Assembly (NCBI GenBank): GCA_004352715.1
Contig: SCFE01000098.1
Coordinates: 1,315,873-1,379,872 of the forward strand
DNA from: Hofstenia miamia
Taxonomy: Eukaryota > Xenacoelomorpha > Acoela
Reading direction: 5' to 3'
Length of the DNA: 64,000 nt
Shown here piece after piece: positions 14,101 through 29,100 of this stretch. The first letter of the stretch is position 1; each line of letters begins with the position of its first letter. The translations under genes were made by a program, and so were the position numbers. The notes under the pieces were generated by a model. It ran no database searches, had not been told where the DNA came from, and saw only the letters and a program-made list of their open reading frames with translations.

Positions 14101-17100
14101 TTATAAGCATTCGCGATACATCTAAATGACTAGAATCTGAGATAAAGCTGTGAAAGGAGAAAATGTTTACTAGTGTATAAAATACCTGCACAGATTAGAG
14201 CTATAATAAGGTTAAAACTTTGAGTAAGTTGATAAAAAATAACCATAAATAATATAAACATACATTCATTTTTATCAATATTCTCTCTTGCAAAAAACAA
14301 ATCATAATTTATAATTAATTGACGGATTTTGTCACAGCAAGAAATATGAAAAGTTGAATGTAATGCATATTTGGAATTGAATCCTATTTCTTTATAATAG
14401 ACCGGATTGGGATTCGTTTTTTTCTAAAAACATTAATTTTTTCAGGATCATTCAATTTTATTATATACATGGTAGGGAATGGTGCTACACTGTTGTGCTA
14501 TTTGCAATCCTGCATTATATTTTGATTTTATTATGGTATTTGTTATATTTGTTATATAATTCTTAGATGACTGCCGCTAGTCCTTTTACTGTCGAAGAGT
14601 GGTTCATGTTTGGGTTCATCAACGCATGCGGAATAACATGACAATTGCAGATGTTCAAAATGATTTCAGACAAAGATTCGAGAAGTAATTCGTACGTTTG
14701 GGAGAAACAACATTTGAAACAGGCTGTTATGTTTCTGAATCCCTGGCAAGGTCTCCGAAGAAATTCACCAGAAAACGCTCTGTAGAAATTGATATTCAAA
14801 GAGCTACCATGATGGACCATACGAAAAAGGACGTGGAATTCGAAGCTTTCAAACCTATTTCGATCAATCAATTATCAGATGACAACATATATCGCAGAAA
14901 ACAATTGCGTGTCAAAACTTTTTTAGCTCGCTTTACAGATGATCCAAAAATCACAAAAAGACCCTCCCCATTTATAAATCTCGAAATTTTTATTTTTGGG
15001 CCAAGAAGAATCCCTATTACAAAGAAGAAATTGATAATGATCGTCCACATGTCATGATATGAGCGGCACTGACTTCTGACCATTTGATTGGCCCTTATTT
15101 CTTCGAAGGTAACTTCAACTAGCACTCTCATGCCGACATGATTAGAAACTGGCCCATCCCAGAGTTGAAAAATCTTGGTATTAGAGCATTTTCCACTTTC
15201 TGTGAGGAGGCATCCAACATCCGTGTTTACTTCGCACTGGATCGGCCGCGGATCAGATGCTTTTGATTGCCCCACTCAAAACAGCGCATTATGAGGCAAT
15301 AAAAGCAAGACGGCAGGCAAACCACAGTCGAGCTAAAGAAAGCGATATTTGCTGCTTTTGGTACAGTCAGAGGCGCACCCAGAGGGGGGGAACTGGGGGA
15401 ACGTTCCCCCCCTCAACAAAGCACAGATGCTTCCATTCCTCATGAAATGTATGCTGATATGATAACATAGTACATATATATTAAGCATTGCTTCAAATCT
15501 ATCTGCAGGGGTAAGCAATAATTAATTGATATTGCAATTATTACAATGATTGGAAATCGATTAATCTATTGAATACTTTAGAAGAAGAAAAATTACCAAT
15601 AATTTACAATTATTTAGGTTTACTAAGAACGTTCTCATAAGCATAATGGATGAAACTCTTGGTGAACCATAATAAAGTCCCAATTCGAAAATCATTATTG
15701 TCCTGCCTAGTAAATTAATACAGTATTGGNNNNNNNNNNNNNNNNNNNNNNNNNNNNNNNNNNNNNNNNNNNNNNNNNNNNNNNNNNNNNNNNNNNNNNN
15801 NNNNNNNNNNNNNNNNNNNNNNNNNNNNNNNNNNNNNNNNNNNNNNNNNNNNNNNNNNNNNNNNNNNNNNNNNNNNNNNNNNNNNNNNNNNNNNNNNNNN
15901 NNNNNNNNNNNNNNNNNNNNNNNNNNNNNNNNNNNNNNNNNNNNNNNNNNNNNNNNNNNNNNNNNNNNNNNNNNNNNNNNNNNNNNNNNNNNNNNNNNNN
16001 NNNNNNNNNNNNNNNNNNNNNNNNNNNNNNNNNNNNNNNNNNNNNNNNNNNNNNNNNNNNNNNNNNNNNNNNNNNNNNNNNNNNNNNNNNNNNNNNNNNN
16101 NNNNNNNNNNNNNNNNNNNNNNNNNNNNNNNNNNNNNNNNNNNNNNNNNNNNNNNNNNNNNNNNNNNNNNNNNNNNNNNNNNNNNNNNNNNNNNNNNNNN
16201 ATATATATATATAATCAAAGAATAGTTCCCTCCCTCAGAAAAAAAGCTGGGTGCGCCCCTGGGTACAGTATCAGGACATTCTCTCAAAAAATGGCAATAG
16301 ACGTTGGAAATGAATGAACATTTGTAAGAACAACGAGGGTCAACATGCCGATCGTTTAGATCACTAGTGCAGTCTAGATTACTCGCATTGGCCTGTTCAT
16401 TACTTTTAAATGTGTGTAAGTCATTATATTGTTCTACAATGTTGTTCATTGTTTGTAATTCGAAATATATATATCGACTAAGAAAAATGTCCTGGCACTT
16501 TCCGGCTATCCTGTAGAAATACGGACACTTCGGATTTTTTCGAAGGGAATTGCTCTAAGTTTGAATTCAGATCGGATTCAAACTTGACGTGATGTTATCA
16601 ATTATGATTTGTGTCATAAATTCAAAATGGCTGCTAACTTATTTACTATCGGCTAATAGTACATTTGTGCAGAATGACAAAAGGTAACCCTGGATAAAAT
16701 AACTATACATTGCGAACAATTTAAATTAACGGATATGTGTTTTATCTCAAATGCATGAACTCAGTGAAAAAGTATTTTTGCGCGTACATAAAATAAAAAA
16801 ATGGGTCTGACCAACTAACTATACAAGTGGAATAAAAAGCAATTTTGGGGTCATAGATTAACAACGTCTCAATTGACACTTTTATGCAGACCATTTCGGT
16901 TGATATATCGTTTAAATAATAATAATAATGGTGATTGAAATATAAATCAATTTGAAGCTAACTAGACATAAACCAAAATCTTGCAAATCTTAAAATTAGA
17001 ATTATAGTATTTTAGCATTGAAATTGTTGATTGATAACTGTGTAAAAGTAATTTTTACATCGTGTGAGTAAGTTTGTACTAATAGGTACTTTTAAAAACT

Positions 17101-20100
17101 TTAATAACAAAGGCAACATATCCCTTAAATTATGTATATATATATATATATATATATATAAATACAATGAACAACTTACGTTTTTCAATAATTTGTAGGG
17201 TTTTTTCCACCCCCATGCTTGTATCAATAGTAGGGGCAGTGACATTGTAATTGAAATCAATGTTTGCTATGATTTCAGCGTAGATGGTAGCTAGCTCTAG
17301 AAAAGCGTCTTGATGGAGCAAGACATTCACAAGCGAGAAATTTATCTAAAGTCAATAATGAACAAATCTGGTCTGAACTAAATATTAAAACATATAATGA
17401 CGGGTACAGCATTTTGTATGTAACAAACTCGGTTAATACGAAGAAAGGAACACACTCCTATTCATAATTAAGGTAGGGTACCTAATCTGTATCTTTGAAC
17501 TAATTTTTTGAACACGACACTATTGCTGATAAAATAGTTTTAAAGTATGACAAACCTTGAGCGTGTGTTCACAGTTTTTATAAAATTCTTCGAAATTAGG
17601 CGCTGTGATTGTGTTGACTTTTACGAAATTGACTCTTAACAAACTGTCACTTTCACTAGAAGATGAGGCATCAATCAACCTCAGTTTCTGAATTGGTTTA
17701 TCTTCTTCACTAAAATAAAACCTTTATTACGATAACAAGAGACAAGCATAACAAACAGAAACCATATTCATACCTTAGAAAAGCACTATGGATGGAAGAA
17801 CAGATTTTTTAATCATAATAAATGCAGACTTAAAAGAAGCCCCCCCCNAAAATACGAAAATCAATTGAGAAATGCTTCACAGATTGATAAACATTTCAAA
17901 ATAGAAATGAGTAAAACTTTTGAAGAAGACATTTTCTAAAATTGCAAAATGGGACATTACAAGATAAAAATCAAACATCGAACGCTTGAACCTGGGTAGC
18001 CAACAAGACCTTTTTAAGGAAGGAAGAATATTTCAATTACATCAGTTTATGCAAAACTCGCTAACCATTGTTGCCGACTTCCTGTTTCAAAATATCCAAT
18101 AAAATTTGGGGACAGTTGGAGGATTTGGGGCACCTAGTGCTTGCTTTGTAATTGAACTGTAGTGTCAGACCGCACAGCTGCCATCACTGTGAAACTCAAC
18201 TCATCAATAAATGGCTTTAAGGCTATATTTAATGCACCGTTTTGAGGACTTGGTCTTGAGTACAACGATCTTGACTGATGGTTATATCATCTTTAACTGT
18301 GGTATAATAGGTGCTATTGTTGACGGAAAATTTTGAAATATACCGTCGTTTTATCACATGCAGGACATAAATCACCGAAAAGTTTTGGTCTTTCAGCTCT
18401 TTCAGTGCCCTCAAGCGCTTCATACAAAGACATGATACATTGTCGATGCACCAATTTCAAGCTCCTTGAAATACATAACATTAAAACATTAAAACATTAA
18501 AAATATTTAATATGCACTAGCTAAGTACAAGCTGTGCTAAAAGTTATACAAAAATACTTAATTTAATATAAAATCCCTTTCATTACCCTATGAGCACATT
18601 TTTGAATGTTTCTGTTCTAACTAAAGGCATTTGATATTTAGTATTTTCTCTTAGAATACGATCAGTACCATTTATGTTCTTTGAAAAATATGCATGCATA
18701 GGATGCATTGGATTATTAATAATATTCTTAGCAAGTCTCATGTCTTCTTTTTCTCTTATCTGGAATGCATCATACAAATTTTCACAGTACCCGGCATCAT
18801 AGCTTCTGCAGAAAAACCTATTTATTCTTTTTAGTACTGTTGAGTCTGCGCCATATATTGAAATTCCATACCGCACTTTGCTGACTACTAATGCTTCAAA
18901 GATTCTTGTTCTTTTCTTAAGGTTGTAGTTGTTGGAATTTAAGTCTCTAAGAACATAAGCTAATCTATTGAGTCTTGTTAGAAGTTGTTTGCAATGTTTA
19001 TTAAATTTCATGTTATCTTGAAATATAATACCCAAAATTGATGTATGTTCACATGCAGAATAACAAGATTGCATTTCATCACAAGAGCATTCATTATTTT
19101 TACTAAGAGAATTTCATCAATTTAGTTTTAGTATAGTTAATTTTTAAATTGAATCTTTCTGCCCATAAGTTTACAGATACGTCTGTTTGCTTCAATGCAG
19201 ATTTTTGAGTGGCATTAGGCTTTTTAATGCACGGAGCTACAATAGTTGAATCATCTGAATATTTCAATATNNNNNNNNNNNNNNNNNNNNNNNNNNNNNN
19301 NNNNNNNNNNNNNNNNNNNNNNNNNNNNNNNNNNNNNNNNNNNNNNNNNNNNNNNNNNNNNNNNNNNNNNNNNNNNNNNNNNNNNNNNNNNNNNNNNNNN
19401 NNNNNNNNNNNNNNNNNNNNNNNNNNNNNNNNNNNNNNNNNNNNNNNNNNNNNNNNNNNNNNNNNNNNNNNNNNNNNNNNNNNNNNNNNNNNNNNNNNNN
19501 NNNNNNNNNNNNNNNNNNNNNNNNNNNNNNNNNNNNNNNNNNNNNNNNNNNNNNNNNNNNNNNNNNNNNNNNNNNNNNNNNNNNNNNNNNNNNNNNNNNN
19601 NNNNNNNNNNNNNNNNNNNNNNNNNNNNNNNNNNNNNNNNNNNNNNNNNNNNNNNNNNNNNNNNNNNNNNNNNNNNNNNNNNNNNNNNNNNNNNNNNNNN
19701 NNNNNNNNNNNNNNNNNNNNNNNNNNNNNNNNNNNNNNNNNNNNNNNNNNNNNNNNNNNNNNNNNNNNNNNNNNNNNNNNNNNNNNNNNNNNNNNNNNNN
19801 NNNNNNNNNNNNNNNNNNNNNNNNNNNNNNNNNNNNNNNNNNNNNNNNNNNNNNNNNNNNNNNNNNNNNNNNNNNNNNNNNNNNNNNNNNNNNNNNNNNN
19901 NNNNNNNNNNNNNNNNNNNNNNNNNNNNNNNNNNNNNNNNNNNNNNNNNNNNNNNNNNNNNNNNNNNNNNNNNNNNNNNNNNNNNNNNNNNNNNNNNNNN
20001 NNNNNNNNNNNNNNNNNNNNNNNNNNNNNNNNNNNNNNNNNNNNNNNNNNNNNNNNNNNNNNNNNNNNNNNNNNNNNNNNNNNNNNNNNNNNNNNNNNNN

Positions 20101-23100
20101 NNNNNNNNNNNNNNNNNNNNNNNNNNNNNNNNNNNNNNNNNNNNNNNNNNNNNTCAGAATAATTTCTGTTTGAAATTACATCAATTTTCCTCCACCAATC
20201 CTTTGAACCTAATTGTTGAATATTATATAGTTTCATTTGTCTTATCCTTGTAGAAAATGCCGCTGCTTTAGCAAATTGATGCTTACTTGCAAATTTTTGT
20301 TTTTGATTTATCATATATTTAATTTTCAGTGTAACCCATTTTGGATCTCTGTCACTCATCCAAACAGATTTTAGTGGAAACACTTCTTGAAATATTTGAA
20401 ATATTTTATGTTCAAAATTTGCAAGATTTTCATTGAAATTTTCAGCATCAATCGTGAATTTTGTAAAGTCTTCCATGTGCATTCGTTTAGTAAATTCGAT
20501 GTGATATTTCCTGCTTAAATCTCGAAAAAATCTCTTTGTACGTATAGCTGGCAATCGTTTCCTTGGAGTAAGTAATAAGGCCTTATGATCTGATTTGATA
20601 TTAAGTTCTATACTCATAACTTCTGCAACTAGATGCGAGTGTGTGGTTAACAAAAGGTCTAGTTTAGCATTGCCACGACTTGGAGGACTATCCAAGATAA
20701 CTAGATCCGTTTCACTTAATAAAAAATCTAGATCCAACCTATTCCAATCTCCACCGATTATGACAGGAACATTGCTATAGATTTTTTGGAATTCATTACA
20801 AGATTGTGATAAATACTTTAAAATTTGTGTATTGCGACCTGGGGGATTATATATTATATATTATAGGATACTTAACGTGCATCTGGAAAGAAGTTTAATT
20901 TTTCGATTCTGTTTTTCAATCATCTCTTTCATTTTTCCCAATAGTATGTTCCATTCTCAATTTCAAATTTTCTCTGTGGTTTTTCACAAAACGTGCAAAC
21001 TTTATAGCGATTTTTTTTAAAAATTACTCCACATTTTGTTGGTTATTCTACCATCTTAATATATTAAAACTTTTTTTCAAATATGAAGTACAATAATTGT
21101 ATATACGGTCACATTTTTGAAATTATTCGAATTTGAAACATGTTCACTAGCAGTAGTAACTGCATCCGTTTCATCTTGCTGCCAGTGACTTCCGTGCATA
21201 TTAGCAATTTTAGGTCGAATAAAATCTCCCTCCCTAGTTATAGCAGAAAACCAAAGTTGACTTAGGCAGGGTTGGGTTCATTCGTGAAAAAATGTTGCCA
21301 AGTAATTTTGCATACAGAAGAGCCTGTTTTATAGAAACAAAAATATTCAAGTGGGTCTGTGAAACAAAATTGGAAAGAAGGGGCGAAGACCGGTGTTTAA
21401 AGAAAAAAAATTTGAAGACTGCCTTTCCATTTCTAAATGTTTCCCTTCAAAATTTATGAGCATTCTTTCTTATTCCTTCACTAAAATAGTCTAAATACAA
21501 GCACTGGGAACATGGCAAAAGATACAGAAAATGGAAGGCGAAAAAAAGACGAAAGACAATAGCATGAACATATATATTAGAAATGCGGAAAACGGGCATT
21601 TCTCATTAATTAAAGCTAAATTTCGATTAAACAAATTTAAGGAGAAAATGTGATCAAATGTGAATAAGTGCCAAATTTGTATTTAGCAGCTGAAAAATTG
21701 AATAATAACCAAAAATATGACATTTTAACACTAGAATAGTGATTCTCCTTCAGAATCATTGACAGAAGACATTTAAAAAAAAGGATCACATCGAAAAATA
21801 AGAAATCTTACATTTGGAAATTAAAATTGATTGGTAATATAATTAGATGCACGCATATTTAATTGCTGTTTTGAGTGAAAAAATATTCAAATAATCAAAA
21901 GTTTTTGCAGGTCAATTTGAGTTAGATCACTCTGAACAAACAATAATACTCTCACATAAATAACTTCTAGGTAAATGGGTGTACTTACAAAAATTAAAAT
22001 TATTAGATATTTTCAATCAAGTTTTGGAACTGTGACCTGAAATCGGTACTTCACGGAATGAAGAACATCTCGATTAGGCGATATGACATTAAAGGTATTT
22101 GTGAATAAATTACGATGCATATCAATGCAATGTTTCATTCGACTAATTGAATAGTATGCCTATTAGCAAATAGGAAATAATTGTTTGATGATATTTATAA
22201 AAACAAATAATGCGTTTGTGCTATAACAATAGAGAATCTAAGAATAGAAATTCGTTTTACAAACGCCTACTCATAACGTTGGTATTCCAGCTCGAAGCTT
22301 TGAAGCGAAGCATCGATTATGATATCCCAGCTTCGTATAGTTGCCGATGTTGTCACAGAATGTATAAGCGTGCGGACTAGAGGCTTGATGGTTTCGTCGG
22401 ACCCCACTTTATTGAACATTACACCAATTCGTTCCACATAGAATTTTGCAAACAGATCCGTCAATTGCTCTGTTTCAGTAGCTTCGGATTTAGGTACTAA
22501 ATTATTGTGAGATCATCCAAACTCTACATGACATCTAACTTCATTGCAAAATATAGTTAATTTATATGTTGGGAAACATTCAGAACTTAATGATCACTTC
22601 AACCACATTTTTAGAAATCTTAGACAATGAATTTCCACTCAAGCAGAAAATTGAGATGAATTTTTTTAAATATAAGTAAAATTTGCGAATATTCATGGCA
22701 ATACAAATAACTCAAAGAGGAAATTTTAGGCTTTTCTTCTCTAAAGCTTAAACTCCAAAACAGTTTACGAAAAAGAAAATCATAAAGGAAATAATTTATA
22801 AATTCATTGCTATCTCGCCTCATTTTTTGAAACAATTAGAAACTTAGGTGATCTTCAGCAATATTTAATATAAGTTGAAAACACATACAAAGATTCATTA
22901 TGAATATATTCCATATTTGTGACAACTAGTTAAGCATGGTTATTAGCAAATATTTTTGGCAGTCAGCAAAATATATTATTTCTTAATGCAATATTAATTA
23001 TTTGAGAAATGAAATACAATGCAAATGATTTACATTAACGGTTAAACGAAGTGTGATGTAATTTTTTACCCCAAGAACAACTAAAAAAAGGTTTTAAGCT

Positions 23101-26100
23101 CAAATACAATTAGAATAACCTGATATTTTGTGACTTTTCTACATTTTTTAAGCACTTTTTGTTTGTATAATATGGGAATCATCCTAACTTTGCTTACTAA
23201 GATTCAATAAAAGCATCAACAGTCTAAGTTTGGGGTAGCTTTGTTACCCAGAAAGAAATCAGCTTAAAACTTTTGCCTTATGATGATTGCTAGTTTGTTA
23301 TAGTAATAGCATGCTTGAAATTTTTGGCAGTCAGCAAAATATATTATTTCTTAATGCAATATTAATTATTTGAGAAATGAAATACAATGCAAATGATTTA
23401 CATTAACGGTTAAACGAAGTGTGATGTAATTTTTTACCCCAAGAACAACTAAAAAAAGGTTTTAAGCTCAAATACAATTAGAATAACCTGATATTTTGTG
23501 ACTTTTCTACATTTTTTAAGCACTTTTTGTTTGTATAATATGGGAATCATCCTAACTTTGCTTACTAAGATTCAATAAAAGCATCAACAGTCTAAGTTTG
23601 GGGTAGCTTTGTTACCCAGAAAGAAATCAGCTTAAAACTTTTGCCTTATGATGATTGCTAGTTTGTTATAGTAATAGCATGCTTGAAAACCCCTAGTGCT
23701 ATTATTTCATTAACATATTATTTAGCTGATAACCAAAAAACATCTTTTTTAGTTTTTGTAAGCTCTGATTTTTTGCATATATATTAAGTTCAAATTCCTG
23801 GAGTTCTAAGCTTGATATAGCTTTTTTCGTAGATTGTCTTCTTCACACAGCAACTAAAATAAGCAAAAATCATAGCATACAAAAACTAAAAAAGAATTTC
23901 ACAATATAAATGTTTTTTAGGTACAAACAAAATTAATAATAATAAAATTTTCATGAAATTATAGCATTAGGGTTCTTCAAGCATGGCATTACTATAGCAA
24001 ACTAGCAATCCTCCTCAGGGAAGAGTTTTAAGCTGACTATTGATGTTTTTGTTGAATCTTGATAAGCAAAGTTAGGATGACTCCCATATTGTGCAGAAAA
24101 AAAGTACTTAAAAATGTGGAAAAGTCACAAAATATCAGGTTCTTTCTCGTTGATTTGCGCTCAAAATCCTATTCTAGTTGTTCTTGGGGTAACAAAATTA
24201 CCCCAAACTTAGTTTAACCGTTAAACAAGCCTCCTGTTCATATTTGTTACTTAAATATATTTTAAATAAAAGCAGTTTGCATTATTAAAACTTAGAAAAA
24301 CTTTGCCTTGATTGTTATTCAAAATCAAACAATTAAACTTTAAACCCAATTGCCTATTAAAAATTGTCTGTTCTGTACTCATCCTATAAAAAACTTATAT
24401 AAAAACTCTTTGGTAGTTTGCTTTTTATGTGTACTGGCTAAAGAAATGACCTTACCAGCTGATGGAGAAGATGAAATAGCATCTACAATTTTATCATTAA
24501 GAGCCACCGCCTGCTCTTGAACATAGGGTGAACTAATTTCTTCGATGATTGGACTGTATCCCGACGACGTTGGCTTCGGGAATGGAAGCTTCTTCAAGAA
24601 TTTCGACAAATGGTATAGTTGTTTATCATTAAGTGAGAGACAAAGAGAGTTCACAGAGCCAGACACCTTAATTGTTGGAAAGCGACTGTCACGAAGGATA
24701 ATGGACTTCTGTAGAAGAAGTGTGAATGAGATGGGCTAAAATGAACTCAATATTTGAAAAGATTTTTTCAATAGTTGCAACTCCAAGAAAATAAAATACA
24801 TTTGATCAAAGTAACAATAAACATTTCAAAATGATTCCCCACTGATTGAGGCATTTCTCTTCAAAATAATAAACAATCTAGGTTATGTGAGAATATATTC
24901 GTGCGAGACGAACGTTTCTGAATTAAGACCAAAAGCACAGTAATTGGTTATCCACAAAATATTTACAGTTGAGTTCCATCCACTTAATTTCCTACACCTA
25001 AATCATCTTGATAATCGAAATAATTTCATTTTCTCGGCCTAGCGCGTCCTAATTCTGTTCTTATTTATTGCTAACGTCAAACTTATTTCAGTCTACAAGC
25101 TCAAGAAACTAATTGGGACCCAAGCTTTAAGATATATACGACTTAATTTTAAAGCATAACAATGTATGGAAAAAAATAAAGAAACTGTCAACGACAGAAC
25201 GCTAAATTAGAACTTGATTTTTTAATGATTGAGTTGCACAAAAAGTGGTATGACTTGTTTTCCGAATATTCAAGATACTGCATATTTTAAAAGAAATTGT
25301 ATGCAGTTAAAAATGAACGGTTAAATCATTTTTGCATTAAAGGGTGAGCAGTCTTTCAAACATAATACAAATTCTGGTAGCAATCCCATTGGCCCATACT
25401 ATCTGGAGTTTTCATTATTCCATTTTAAGTATGTAAACTAGAGAGTGATATTGGGTACCTGACTTCGGGTTTCGGATCGGGTGCGGATACAAATTGGCGG
25501 GTCGGGTTTGGGAACAAAGATTAGATTTATTACTAAAACAACACTGATGTTAATACTATCTTGATTTGAAAAGATCCAAGCAGTTAAGTAATATCAATTA
25601 ATTGCTGTTTGCCCTATCAGAAAATGCTTAATGTTAATGATCATTTGATTGGACCGAGATCCATAGCATCAAAACAAAGTCAACGTTTCGGGTAGGGTGG
25701 GGATCGGGTAGCACAATTTTCAATTGGTTCGGGTTCATGTTTACCTCATATTTTCACTCTCTAATGTAAACCACATCACCTTCTCGTTTACGGAGGGAAA
25801 ACATTTTTCTAGGACATGCACGTTTACGATTTAACCGAATGATTATGTCGACAACACTGTTGCAATTAAAGGCAATTTAAGATAATTAAAATAAATCTAA
25901 TTCCGACCACTGGTAATCGAAGTAGTAAATGAATTATAACATGTGAACGATGCTTTTCACATGTACGTCGTTTAAAAACATGGCTGAGAACCGCTACTGC
26001 AGGAACAACTTAATCATTGCGCAGTGTTGGCAATTCAAATGGAGTTGGTAAAAGAGATTGTTAACAGTTCAGATATTTGAACAAAATTGCTTAGTAAAAT

Positions 26101-29100
26101 TACTTTCTTAGTGCCTTAGTACTTTTCTATTTTGAATTTTCCCCAAGAAAATTTTAAAGATCTACGCCCCTAAATCCGATAGTGGTATTATCTACATTAA
26201 CCCAAGTCTCAATATTCACTATTTTTTTGTGCCCAAGTTCCCTCATTTGACGAGAAATAGAGGTAACGAAGTTTCAAATCCAAATAATCAGAATAAAAAT
26301 GTCTACATTTTTTAAAAAAAGTTGAAAACTTAGTAGGTACCTCAATTAATTGGCAGGCCTCATCTGTTCGAGCCTTTTTCAGCCAGTTTTGTGAACTATA
26401 GAGGAGGAGAACTTGAATTTGAGAAACATCGACATTGAAGTCACTGTACGCATACTTCTGCATTTCTTCAAATGACGCAGTCGATGAAAACTCCTGCACA
26501 ATGTTCTTAGAAGAAATTTTTACCGCACCAAGATTAAACGCAACCAAAGAGCAAGATTCAGTCAACTGCCCTAAATTGCATTAACTTAAAATCCGAAATG
26601 TAAGGTTAGAAGAGTTTCAATTACTAAAGTCTTCTTAAATTTAACTAAAAATTCAGTCTTTCTGTGATAGTAAAAACGTGCATCATTGTGAAATTTCGAT
26701 TATATCATAGAACAAATAGATCTAAATTGATGCTTCTCACCTTTGTATGGGACTAAAGCAAATGAAGGCTGAATATCAACTGATATATCCACTATCTTCT
26801 TTCTTTCTAAAGCAGACATAATGCTGATAGCGGATGCCTGTCGGAACTTCTGCAGATTGGAAGAAGCTGCAATCTTCAATTCTTCCACAATCATGCGATC
26901 TGGTGGTAAAACGAAATCCAGCAACCTCTGAACAGTGTTGTAATCATACACAATCTCTAACCCTTCAGACTCCATCTAAAAAAACTTATAGTCTGTAATG
27001 AGAAATTGTGAATACCTTTATTCTATAATCTGTATCGGTATTTAGAGGCTTAATTTCAAACTCCACTTTTAGAATGTGACAGTCAGAACAACTGCTGAGC
27101 ATGGATACCAAGCTGATAGGTGGATCATCTGAAGTACGTACTCCTGTGACGGAAAATGTCTGCAAGCTTGCATTCACACTAAAAATGAAATTATAAATTT
27201 AAAGTTAGAACACAGAATGCATTTATTCAATAGATTCATTACTCCAGGTTAATCAAAAGTAATATGGAGATATCTATAAATGATAAAACTATATAAAATT
27301 ATATAAGATGCATAATTAACACGAAATCTATTAGTAAAGCTTTCTGATTAGTTAAATTGATATTTGCCATTTTGATAATGATTGAAATTAAATCAATAAT
27401 TGATTTGAGCTTATCAATTAGTATATTCATGCTCTTTTAATAAAATAATCACTCCATTTTAATAATAATAATAATAATAATAATCTTTATTACATCAGTA
27501 AAATACAGCTGATTAGCAAAACTGAACTAAAGCAAGAATTAAAAATGATGAAATTATCTGAAAACATTTCTAACTTTATTACATCAGTAAAATACAACTG
27601 ATTAGCAAAACTGAACTAAAGCAAGAATTAAAAATGATGAAATTATCTGAAAACATTTCTAAACATTGATATTAGTCGTACGTGGAGAGTCAGCTTTGGA
27701 ATCTTTATCATAAGTAGTCCTAGAATGGAGGATAAATGGAGCAGTATATGATCTGGACGTCACGAAATAACTTTGAATAGCCTCTCATTTTTTGCTTTAG
27801 CTGCTTCGTAGGAAAATAATCGGCTATAATACCTGTACATCTCTCAGGTGCACAGTTTCGATTTTTTCAAAGAGATATTTAGGGAAACCCCCAAATTTGA
27901 ATATCGTCAGTTAGAAAGGCTCAATGAACTGATTGTACATTAGCTGCAACCTATGTGTTTAAGCTTTAGCAATAGAAACAATTTACTAAACGACTTTTTC
28001 ACGCTTTTATCAATATGGGGAGCAAATGAGATTTTCAGTGTATCGAATGTCCAGCATCATCAATTCATTTACAACTACAATGCCGGTAACGAAATGAATA
28101 ACCAAATTCTTATTTGAAGTTCTTTAAGACTACGAGTCGTTTAAAATAAGAGTTAAGCATGGCAGAATTGGCTTCCTCATCTCAATCATGAGAATTAATC
28201 CCTGCAATCATGGAGTTATATCATTCACAAACTTGAGAATATCGATTTCCCGTCTTTGCATCTGTAAATCACCATAAGACAGTTGGTCGCTTGTGGGACA
28301 ACCACTGTTAGCTCTAATAGTAGAATCAAATCTGTTATTATAGAGACACCTAGTAAACTTTACACATAGCATTTCGCTAAGAAGCATCAAACCACATAGA
28401 AGCTAAATCAAATTTTTTATTCCTATTTTGTAAACGTTTTCAAAGTAGAGATGGAAGTGGGCCAGATTTTTGTGAACTTCCCTGTCCCATTTATACATGT
28501 TGAAATCTGCCCCCACTTTGCCCCATGTTTTATATCCTACCGCCCCTAATTGGCCTACTGAAAAATTCTGCTCCAAAACTACTTACGATATTTTATTGCT
28601 ACATATTTGTTCTAGGACATTTTTATTGCAACACACCATCACTCAAATATTTTGAATCCTTACTTCCTAGAAAATACAGAATCATTTTTTAAAATGACAA
28701 ATGTTAACATGCCAATGTATATTAATGATATCCTTAATAGCAAAATGAACTTTAATTTTAACTCTATAAAGCTTTTATAAAGCTAATATTTTATGTAATA
28801 CATTTATACAAGGACAATTTCACTCCTTCCGATGTAATTGCAAAGCATATTGACTACAAATCAGATCAAAATGATCTTGCTGATATCATTAAATAGAATC
28901 AAATTTCACCAAAACTTAAAAATATATGGTAATTAATTATTCAAAATGCAACTAAATTTAAAAGTAAATCAAATTTTTTTAAGCAGAGAACTTTGATGTA
29001 AGAAAATACTTTTACAACCTTGATATTTGGCAATCTCTTACTTCAATCTTTCTTAACTAAAAAGTGTTTTCGCCCCATGGGTACCCGCTTTTGAAAAATT

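Noticed and set aside
14868-15275. 135-codon minus-strand frame
   Set aside because: It is the reverse strand of the mariner-like pseudogene, where the plus strand carries recognisable transposase motifs.
15715-16449. Long open frames across the N block
   Set aside because: Their length comes from untranslatable gap bases; no supported protein remains. The same applies to frames across 19271-20153.
18229-18423. Minus-strand 64-codon frame as an extra VPS13 exon
   Set aside because: Exons 17 and 18 match contiguous family sequence and join in phase 2, leaving no room for it.
22953-24224. piggyBac assignment from the TTAA flanks
   Set aside because: The termini begin CGG rather than CCC and no transposase is present, so only TTAA-like ends can be stated.
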